Assembly (NCBI RefSeq): GCF_945859685.1
Contig: NC_079147.1
Location: 230,574,765 to 230,638,764, forward strand
From: Eupeodes corollae
Lineage: Eukaryota > Arthropoda > Insecta > Diptera > Syrphidae
DNA length: 64,000 bases
Direction of reading: 5' to 3'
Below, one piece after another: positions 55,857 through 64,000 of the stretch. A program made the translations under genes and the position numbers. The notes below the pieces were generated by a model. That model worked only from the letters and a program-made list of their open reading frames with translations, was not told the origin of the DNA and made no database searches. How positions within the stretch are numbered: position 1 is the stretch's first letter; each line of letters starts with the position of its first letter.

Positions 55857-58470
55857 TTACTGAGCAAATGGATTGCGTGGATTCGCTCCGGGGATATCCA
55901 AGTTACCACCGGTCGTTTGATAAGTTCCATAGGTGTTGCCGGTTCCGTTTTGAGGATTCATTTCGTTGAGTCGGGCATTGGACAGTGCTCGAGGTATTGG
56001 ATTACTTGGAACACCATGTGGAGCTAAGTGAGAAGTTTCCTCAGCAACCTAAAATTGGGGATAGAGATGTTATTATATAAAAACCTTTTGAAAATTGTAA
56101 AAAATTAAGTATACCTGATGAGGATCCTCAGTAGCAGGAATCTCTGATATAAAGCCTTGTTCTTTTCGATAAAAGTTAATGAAAATAAATGCTCCCAAAA
56201 CAACCAGACACATAACACCGTATCCTCTGAAAGTCGCAGTTGTTCCATAATAAGTTACAAACATTCCTCCAATTATCGCTCCACATCCGCGTCCCAGTCC
56301 ATGATGGATTCCTTGGAGGACACCTTGAGCTGACGATCTTAAATGCTGTGGTGTATTGTGGGCAATGTAAGAACATGAAGCCGCCCAAACAGCTGCATGA
56401 GTTATTCCTTGCATCAATTCGAATGGCAACACAGCCCAAGGATTAGTTAAGTAGGAAATGTACAAAAATCGCATAACATTTCCAATCAGTCCCAGACACA
56501 AGACCTTCACGTGTCCGATTTCAGTGATTAATCGAAAGCTGAAGAAATATGCGAAGATCTCGGAGACGTGATTTATGACCGAAGCTATACCAAACAGCGT
56601 TGGAGAGCCTCCATAATCTTGCAAATGCCAGAACAGAAACGTGAATATAAGGCCAATTCCGAAACCCATGAACCAGGCTACAAACAAGAACGAGGCACAC
56701 TTTAAATCCTTAAAATGCTGCAATACCGATAACCACTCTGGCATTTCTCTCGTTGTTTGAGCAAACATTTTCGACTGTGCGCCAATGTTGGGCTGATTCA
56801 AAGGAGCAATTCCACTCGAAGCCCCACCACTTCCAACAGCCAGTGAAGGCAGATTAAGCTGAGCTGCAAGCTGATTCTGCATCTCGTCCTCTGCAGTTCG
56901 ATTCAAGTCAATATTGTCTGAGGGCTTTTGTTCAGGTTCAGAGAAGTCGTATTTAAAAGTAATCTGGGTTGCTGTTATTACGGCACAAGTCATTAGAACC
57001 GAAAATGTTGCAAAACAAATGGTGTAGTTTTTCTCTTGTCGCTCGGGCCCGCATGGATGGTCGGGAAATGAGGTCGAATGGTCTAAAGCGATGCCCACAA
57101 AGAACATGGAAATTCCCCAGCCTAGAGACCCGAACATACGTTGATGGCCATATTTATCTGCATCTTCTCCAAGTAGCGTTATTACAGCTGAATCGGCAAG
57201 AGTGATCGCAGGAGCACTGAAGAACTCTCCGATGAGAATGAGCAGAAGCAGTAGGAAGAAAGCTTTTTGAATGTCCTGAAACGATATTTATTTATTTTAG
57301 AAATATGAACTTAAAACATACAAGAATTACTACATACCGGAGTTCGGTAAACCATCGATGAAAATATGGGACTAACGTAGTCCTTATGGTGCTTATCATC
57401 GTAGTTCGATGCAAAGTTCACATGGATCGGAGAAATTCCAGCATCAATTCTAAAAGGAAAGGCTGACCGACGTTTCCTATATTGAAATAAAGAACACTCC
57501 ATATTAGAGAGACATCAAATCACTCATTATCTAAGGAATATTTGCCTTTTGACGACTTCCGTAGGTCTATGGGCATGTTCATGGAACAATTCAGAGCTCG
57601 TTTCAAATCCTTCAAATGGTGATACATCGCGTCTCACTCTAGTTGTCGTCAATACAAAATCCGTTTGATTTCTTTGTTCGATGCATTTCACAGCCTCTGG
57701 TTGGATGAATCCCAAGGGCAGTGTGAATAGAACCCAACATGCCAGGGAGCCTATAAGCAGCTTTTTGCCTTGTTTGCATCTAGTTTTTAGCGTAAAATAG
57801 AAAAGTTCAAACTACACGCTTATGAGTGAAATTCAAACCTGTCTGCGTATGATCCCCAAAACGGTGCCGACAAGAACTCAACGAAAGGTCTCATTCCTAT
57901 GAGAATTCCACATTGGCCCGGATTCATTCCCATTTGTTTGAAATAAACTCCCATCAATGGAAACAGAGAACCAAAAGCCGAATAGAAAAAGAAATAGAAG
58001 CCCTTGACGACGAGCAATTCTTGGTCTACTGGACCGAAGATCATCTCAATGACATCAGATTTTCCTCGAATTTTGTGCGTTGCCTCTTTCGGTTCGGGAT
58101 ATCTAAAAAGAGGTATTCAAAAGTTAAAGACAATCCATCAACCAACGATTGGTCATACTTACAAAGATGGATCCACTTCTCCCTCGGCTTCAACATCGAC
58201 CCTAGGTCTGGCCTTAACCCCGTAAGGCTGTTGGATACCACCTCCAATACCACCACCACCACCGCCGCCTTGACCATAGTCAACATAGCCACCTCCAGCA
58301 CCATCTTGTGCATACCCTCCACCATATTGGCTAGCTTGTTCGTAACCTGTCTGTTGACCATAACCTCCAGCCTGTTGTCCATAAGCACCAGGCTGCTGTC
58401 CGTAGCCACCACCTGCTGGCTGCCCATAGCCACCTCCCCCGCCACCGTATTCATTTCCATATTGGTCCAT
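55857..58470 (-). CDS. MFSD6: MFSD6-like major facilitator superfamily transporter (six coding exons)
   Basis: Coding exons (minus): 58470-58163, 58102-57839, 57779-57546, 57476-57338, 57275-56115, 56048-55857; they total 2298 bp, 765 residues. Junction phases all agree. Residues 1-103 form a Gly/Gln/Tyr-rich cytosolic tail. TM1 is about 132-157, followed by GMRPFVEFLSAPFWGSYADR (172-191), an MFS loop motif. A large loop with a basic patch lies at 217-315, then GEFFSAPAITLADS (331-344). A variable loop spans about 425-495. A second six-helix half holds LMQGITHAAVWAASCSYIAH (602-621) and SAQGVLQGIHHGLGRGCG (630-647), the most diagnostic MFSD6 stretch. The tail is hydrophilic. Length is close to vertebrate MFSD6. 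It is expected to be a multipass membrane protein; its substrate is not established. Introns are 59-69 bp; intron 3 uses a GC donor. Confidence 0.93.
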
Positions 58471-58693
58471 GATTGTTTGTTCCTTTAGGTGTGCTTGGAT
58501 CTTTTGTTATGCCTTGCACTATTGCTTTTAATCCTATGGCGCACAAACGATTGAATTTCTATTGTTATCGTTGTCTGACGGTAAAGTAGATTGTATCTAT
58601 ATTGGGTCGGTTTGGTTTTTATTGTCTTTCGAACTTTTGTGTAGCTGGTGCTTTGTTCTGCAATATATTGTTAGCTTTACAAAATATGTAGTC
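58471..58693 (-). promoter_or_regulatory. 5' UTR of the transporter with upstream splice acceptor
   Basis: Just upstream of the start codon the minus strand is non-coding. At 58694 it has a textbook acceptor, a run of T followed by CAG, with the exon beginning GACTACATATTTTG. This suggests at least one 5' non-coding exon further upstream (beyond 58700), so the promoter is probably not adjacent to the coding start. Confidence 0.55.
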
Positions 58694-59301
58694 CTGAAAA
58701 AAAAATAAGTCTGTTGCTGTAGAGAAAATTGTATGTTTTATGTGGGCTTGCTGGTAGGGCATAAATGAGAGAACGATGTTTGGGTCATCAGCCGTTTAAT
58801 CAAAATAATGTACTCTAAGGACGCTTCCCACATTGGGCTTCAAATCAAAAAAATTCGTGCAAAAATAAATCACATATTTAAACGCAACGTATTTCAGATT
58901 TTCTATTGGCGTTCGGGTACTTTTCGGGTTCTGATTTTGGGCTACACATATTTTTATTTAGTACGGATTCTGCAACCTTAATAATTTGGAATTGCTTCCA
59001 TATCACGAGGGATATAGGATTTTACTAACTTTGCAACTCGTAATTGCAAATATTTGTATTTTATTGTGCCTTTTTTGCCTTTCTTCGCCATTGTTGCTGT
59101 TTATTAAATTGTGTTAAGAAATATCTAATAATTGTTTTAGCATTAAAAGAAATGCGAACATTTTCTCATTCCGTTGAGAATCTTTAGTTAAAAATCTTGT
59201 ACAGTTTCATGCACACAAAAATGATGGAAAATGTTCGAATTTATGCATGTATTAATGTTTATCTGCTCAAAAATGCTTGGTACTTCTTCCTCGCCTTCCT
59301 T
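58694..59301. other. Probable first intron or upstream region of the transporter
   Basis: No coding frame or repeat was recognised. The 5' exon, if present, could lie here or further right. Confidence 0.4.
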
Positions 59302-59465
59302 CCAAGCCCTTCTAAGGGACAACCGAAGAAGATTACTAGCTGAGAATTTTAAATAAACTCTTGGTAATCCAATGTTACCATGACTTTTTTTACCTTTTTA
59401 ATTGTTTTCTTTTGCCTTTTTTAATTTTTTAAGGTCAATAAAGTCCTAACCCTGTTCTCTACTCA
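59302..59465 (+). repeat. Dispersed repeat D, copy 1
   Basis: It begins 'aagcccttctaagggacaac' and 'cgaagaagatta', continues with 'aactcttggt', 'cctttt' runs and '.gtcaa.aaa.tcctaaccct', and is matched along ~150 bp by 63061-63206 in the same orientation. The start can fold (CCCTTCTAAGGG). The form (unique head, T-rich body, common end) could be the 3' end of a LINE or a short SINE-like unit; it is not identified. Confidence 0.65.
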
Positions 59466-59966
59466 AAATGAACTGACATTTACACAAGAAACTGAAGATT
59501 TTCTAATGATTTGATTAAAAAATAGTAAGGTTAGCCTGCTTACATGTTGAAAAATTTTAATGTAGCTTTAAGAATACATATTTTTTTTTTAATCTTGGGA
59601 ACCGTAATTATGTAGTTCTTTTATATCGCAGTAATTAGAAAATCTGGTTTCCTTCATAATATAAATAATAATAATATAGAATTAGGTACTAAGTTGAACT
59701 AAGTAACGCCCAGTGTTTAATAAGACATTCTTAGCAGAAAACATTCTTTGCTTTGTATATACTTAAACTCTTTAAGTTTGGCAAAGTGTATTGGAAATTA
59801 CCGTCAAACATATTAAAATATATTTAATAATTTTCACATAAAATATATGACACTTTTAATTTAAATTCGTTTTTTTTTTTAATTTATCTACAATTTTATA
59901 AACAAAGCTTTTATGGTCTTAAATAGGCATATGAAAAAATGCAGGAGACCTATTTTAGGTTTTTAA

Positions 59967-60490
59967 CTTTCCATAGGAAGTTATTGCAATTGATCTGATT
60001 TGTCACATTGAAAATTTTGACATTTCTCGACGTTTCAAGCTCCTTAGAATCTAAATCAAAGATTTCTTAAAGAGAAGTATGTGTGAGCTTGTGTACGCAC
60101 GTTCGTACGTCTGGGTAGCTTTTTTACTCGTACATATCTCAAGATTCAGTAGAGATATAGACTTCAAATCAAAAAGACAATAAGACCGAAAGATTCAGAA
60201 AGGACTTTAGATTAGATTAGATGGTTCATTCAAAATATTTCATGAAGCAATAACGATACCGACTTCAGTTAAATTTATAATTATGTAATGTGTCTTCAAA
60301 CCAAACTAGTACAATTTTGAAAAAAAAAATCCAAGTAACGGTTTTTTTTATAAATCTGATAAAAAATGGTTTTCGACGAAAGTTTATCTCACACAAATTA
60401 TTGTTATTAATATTTTTGTTTAAGTTTTAGAAAAATCGCTTGACAGGCATGGAAGGAAGTTACCATTGCGGGTCACATCCCCGCTTCTGC
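59967..60490 (+). mobile_element. TTAA-flanked satellite-bearing element, copy C (internally deleted, 524 bp)
   Basis: It has the same sense and ends as copy B. It starts CTTTCCATAGGAAGTTATTG, has a shorter GTAC-rich block near 60090-60115, and ends 'ggaaggaagttaccattg', then GGGTCACATCCCCGCTTC. It is flanked by TTAA (59963-59966, 60491-60494). Most of the ~175 bp monomer array is missing. Its divergence from A and B is visibly greater than that between A and B, so it is older. Confidence 0.75.
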
Positions 60491-60494
60491 TTAA

Positions 60495-61329
60495 CATTTT
60501 GTTTTTAAAAGTTTGTCACATACATAGGTAAAATTTCCAATGAAGAGTGTTCAAGTTGTTTGTTTTTCTTTAGTTTTTTATTTAAATAAACAAAAAGTAT
60601 GTATTTTAATAAAATAATTGTAGTTTAACTCAAAAACGCTTTATCTCAACCGGACATTTAAAAAAAATACTTTTTTTAAATCCGAATCCTGGCTTTATAT
60701 ATAAAATCTACAGTGATATCATCGTAAATTTAAGAGACCGACACCTAATGGTTACGGCAATTTTAGCTCGTGTTTTTTTTACTTAACCAACGCCATATTG
60801 CGACCACTGTGGTCGAAAAAAAATATCTTCACTATATTACTATTGATTTTATATAACATTAGTTTTCTTAGATATGTGGTTTTCAAGCTGACAATGGTTA
60901 GGTTCAGACCACTTAAGTTACTTTGTTTGACCAAGACAGCTTGGAACTTTACTTCACTAATCTCTACCTTTAGTTCATTGTCCATCAGGATTTGTATTTT
61001 ATATTGTAAAGAAATGCTACTTATTTCTTTTCTAATTTTACAAAGAACCCTTTTACACAAAACATAAAATGAAATTTGCAGGAAATACAAAAATCAATGG
61101 GTAATAAAGTTCAGCTTTCAGTTGAATGAAGAAACATGATCAACTGTCATTTTGACTAACTTTCTAGTCAACTTTCCAATAAAGTTGCCTAATTTTAAGA
61201 CAATTTTTTGGCAGTCGTCTGAATATACCCAATATTTTCCAGAGTTGTTCTTTTTGAAAGCTGTTACTTGATTTATGCGCAGTTGATTTGGTTTGACATT
61301 TTATAACGAGCAGGCTTATTCCTGAATAA
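60495..61329. other. Stretch without a supported gene
   Basis: Overlapping frames on both strands at 60779-61090 have no recognisable motif and mirror each other in hydrophobic content, so neither is called. Confidence 0.45.
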
Positions 61330-61690
61330 AATTTGCAGCTGGTCCAAATTTATTACCAAAATAATGATTTGTTTTACGTGACGCATACATTTAATGAAGA
61401 AACTTTTGGTGAGTGCATTATTTGGCCTTGTGGACGTGGAATTGTGTCGTGGCCTCCAATATCAATGGATTTAACAAAGCTGGACTATTTTTTTGCGGAG
61501 CCCAAAGCGACGCATTATAAAAGAATATTTTGATCGTTTTTGCTGACATACGTTGTCGAAAAGTATGCTACTCGAGCTAGCCATCACAGCGACCATACCA
61601 TCCCGAAGACTTTACAGTGCCGCTCACTTGAATAGGACCCCTATTGCTTTTGAATTCGAAGTTCAAAAATATTAGAACTAGAAACAAAAA
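61330..61690 (+). pseudogene. mariner/Tc-type transposase relic with large internal deletion
   Basis: The frame reads LVQIYYQNNDLFYVTHTF, which resembles the N-terminal recruitment start of Tc3/mariner-type proteins (IYYQNN). It then jumps to GRGIVSWPPISMDLTKLDYF, which matches the third block normally spelled WPPRSxDLTPLDYF with its catalytic Asp. The middle, with the first two catalytic residues, is missing. A degenerate C-terminal part follows until about 61690. Confidence 0.65.
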
Positions 61691-62109
61691 TAACCCCATT
61701 GTTTTTTCAAATTGAAGTCTTATTAATTAATTTTAAATTAGAAATAAAAACAATTTAATCACAATAAAACGATATGATTCCAAATATAAAAACTAAAATT
61801 AGTAATGAGTGCTTCCACCTTGGTTAAGAATAAACTTAAAAACTCTATTACTCTATTTGGTAGAGAGTAATACAACTTTTTGATGTAGTCCATCGAATTG
61901 AAGTCCAGCTACATTTTATTGCTTCTATAAGTTCATTATTGTTTGAATACTGTTTACCAGATTAATAGACGTTTCGAGAAAGCCATTTCCAAACATTTTC
62001 GTATGAGTAATACTCTGGTCTTTTGTATAGGGCGTTGTCTTGCTGTAATATCCACGGCATAAAAAAACAAACAGTCATTGATTGAAGGGAAAACCTTTTG
62101 TAAAAAAAA
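61691..62109. other. Stretch without a recognisable gene
   Basis: Only short frames. No repeat with the rest of the window was noticed. Confidence 0.4.
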
Positions 62110-62900
62110 CACGCTTTACAAAGGTCCCGGCCGAATACCATTATTCATCCGATCCATCTATCTCAAAGTGCTACAAAAGATACGTGCTGAAGTTGGTGAC
62201 CACAATATTTTTGTATGCATCGTTGAAACGACAGACAAAGCAGGACTGACGTAATTGTTGGGCATTTAAGGGTATATGGATGAAGGTACCTGTTAGCGTC
62301 CGAAGTTCTGGAGAGAGTAAACTCAACATGGTTTAGGTAACTTGCATCGCTAGCGGTATAAACAGAGCTTGTGAAAGCATACGCAGTCACTACTCAAAAG
62401 TTTACACCTTTGTGTCAAACTTGAGAAAAGTATTTCTGAAGAGTCCATCTAGGATTGCTATTTTCAAGGATATGGAACCTGAATTGCCACTGCCACCTCA
62501 ACTTGTATGTTTAAAACTGGATTTGAAATCGAATTTTTGAATTTACATTTAAACTAGGTTTTAACTCGCTGGGGTACTTGGTTAGAGGCAGCATATTATG
62601 CGGACTATTTTCCTCGAATCAAAAAAATCGTCAGCGCTCTCGAAAATGAAGCAAGCTGTGTTGCATTTTCAAAAAAATTGATTGAAAATGAAGAACTGCA
62701 AGCGTAGCTGGCCTACATTAAAGTTAATTTTGGGTTTTTGGTCAATCCGAAAAAACATATGTTCAAAGACATACAAAAAATAGGTATACATATTTGAGAG
62801 TCTGTACCTACTTATAATTTAAGCTAACACTATTCTCAACAAGGAACATCAATTGGCGAAGTGCTGCCTGTTTTCAAAGATATTGATGAAAATTAAAAAA
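62110..62900 (+). pseudogene. hAT-like transposase relic (CGGBP1-like group), second copy
   Basis: Blocks in order: KIRAEVGDHNIFVCIVETTD near 62180 (the SIDETTD block, with the Asp lost), a run of unreadable frames, then KVFLKSPSRIAIFKDMEPEL (62427) and LTRWGTWLEAAYYADYFPRI (62570). KKIVSALENEASCVAFSKK, AYIKVNFGFLVN and EVLPVFKDIDEN follow. This is the second half of the same transposase group seen at 20400-21450, and here the RWGTWL block, missing there, is well kept. Stops and frameshifts abound. Confidence 0.75.
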
Positions 62901-63060
62901 AAATAAAAAAAGCAAACGGACACACTATAAATTATAAAATAAATTCTCTAAAAAACGGCGTGGATTCCAAACGTCCAGAAAGCATTGAAGTGAATAATGT
63001 TGAAAGTTTTTGACGGGCTCCACTCATTTCAGCTGAAGTTTAGAGATCAATTAGATCCTT

Positions 63061-63206
63061 CAAAGCCCTTCTAAGGGACAACCGAAGAAGATTAGTATCT
63101 AAGAACTTTAAAAAACTCTTGGTGGTCCAAGATGATTGTTTTTTTTTAATGCCTTTTCTTTACCTTTTTTTATTGTTTAAGTCAACAAAATCCTAACCCT
63201 GGTTAT
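63061..63206 (+). repeat. Dispersed repeat D, copy 2
   Basis: It matches 59302-59465 from 'aaagcccttctaagggac' to 'tcctaaccctgg', with a few indels in the T-rich middle. No target-site duplication is evident. Confidence 0.65.
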
Positions 63207-64000
63207 TATTAATCAAAAATTGCGTTCATATTTAAAAGGCCATTATTTGGGGATCTTACTTAACAATTACGCCATTACTAAAAACAAAAAGATAGACAAT
63301 TCAACTTGCCATTTAGACTTATTTGTTTGAGGCCACGAAAAAGTTTTATTCTATACATATATGTCCATCACTCGATTCAAGATCTAAAGATGAAATTGGT
63401 GAAGTCATCGAGGAAAAAAAGCCGGAAATTTGCGCACTACGAATTACGTAAACCTGACACTAATTTTCTAGGATTGTTTTTATTGTTTATGTATGACATA
63501 TCTTGCTCTTCACAATGAAATAAACATCAATTGATTTCTGTTAAAAGATACTCCTTTTCATTCAATATTGGTAAGAAACTTTTTATACACTTTTTATACT
63601 GTTAGATATTCAATTTGATCATTTTCATGGTAAAAATTAAATACCATAAATCTTAACCATTTAATTTTAGACAAGATTTCCGATTTATGCAAAAAATTGA
63701 ATTTATGCGAAAGCTTTAAATAAATACACTCACTGGAATGGAGCATCTTTGATAGACTTCGAGTAGCTTATACGTCTTATTCTTTTTGTTTTATTTAGTT
63801 TTAAATTGATGGTTATTCAATAAAGAGTTGTGAATAAGAACCCATTGTTCGATTTATCTTACATCCACACAGTTATAGAAACCTTTGTTATATTACATAT
63901 TGCATTAACATTTAAACTGATTATTTAGTAATTTTTTTAATAATCTGCAAAACATCAATAACAATTGGTCAGTTTCAGAAAACATAAGGGACTTCTTTTG
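63207..64000. other. AT-rich stretch at the window end
   Basis: A 70-codon frame at 63306-63518 has basic composition and no motif. No feature is supported. Confidence 0.4.

Noticed and set aside
58041..58460. A 139-codon minus-strand frame (Met/Val-rich) overlapping exon 1
   Set aside because: It is the same repeat region read in another frame and runs through the intron. The Gly/Gln frame continues into the transporter with correct phase.
57913..58488. A 191-codon plus-strand frame across the first two exons of the transporter
   Set aside because: It is antisense to a spliced gene with good junctions. Its composition (Thr/Ser/Leu runs) is the reverse of the Gly/Gln codon repeats, so it is a shadow.
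60779..61090. Overlapping 103- and 89-codon frames on opposite strands
   Set aside because: Mutual shadows of hydrophobic composition with no family resemblance.

Overview
The window is nuclear DNA from an insect, most likely a fly (Diptera). It is strongly AT-rich, its one intact gene has introns of 59-69 bp with standard boundaries, and it carries relics of many transposable element groups typical of insect genomes. I see no bacterial operons, rRNA, CRISPR array or functional tRNA gene.

The only intact host gene I can support is on the minus strand at 55857-58470. Its six coding exons join to a 765-residue membrane transporter of the MFSD6 type (major facilitator superfamily), with a Gly/Gln/Tyr-rich N-terminal tail. 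One of its five introns appears to be a GC-AG intron. A likely 5'UTR acceptor lies at 58693/58694 and a likely poly(A) signal at 55704-55709.

The other ~95% is a graveyard of nested mobile elements. From left to right: a hAT fragment (1-725); a fragment of a satellite-like repeat (1320-1725); a TTAA-flanked MITE (3989-4633); an R1/LOA-like LINE split by a full-length Tigger/pogo element (5215-8930); a Helitron relic with a recognisable 3' end (8974-10447); a Tc1-like element (10458-11684); an RTE-like LINE (14300-15465); another LINE (15700-17260); an ~1.45 kb TTAA-flanked element carrying ~175 bp tandem monomers (copy A 18876-20354, inverted copy B 25132-26551, deleted copy C 59967-60490); hAT fragments (20400-21450, 62110-62900); tRNA-derived SINEs (23382, 27903, 41726); a LINE split by copy B (24170-27810); a PIF/Harbinger piece (29730); a young Jockey LINE with target-site duplication and poly(A) (30202-33269) that contains a pogo-like MITE; a 17-bp minisatellite broken by another MITE (33747-34480); several mariner/Tc relics (34924, 40196, 43520, 54010, 61330); more LINE fragments (34653, 37735-41715); and a 2.25 kb element with long terminal inverted repeats that themselves hold tandem subrepeats (50953-53204).

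The two best candidates for something undescribed are the TTAA-flanked satellite-bearing family (A/B/C) and the long-TIR element at 50953-53204, whose minus strand holds a decayed protein I cannot place in a named transposase class. Several nested insertions can be read precisely: removing the inserted element restores the interrupted reading frame or repeat phase, which gives a relative order of events. Stretches listed as 'other' are those where I found no gene.
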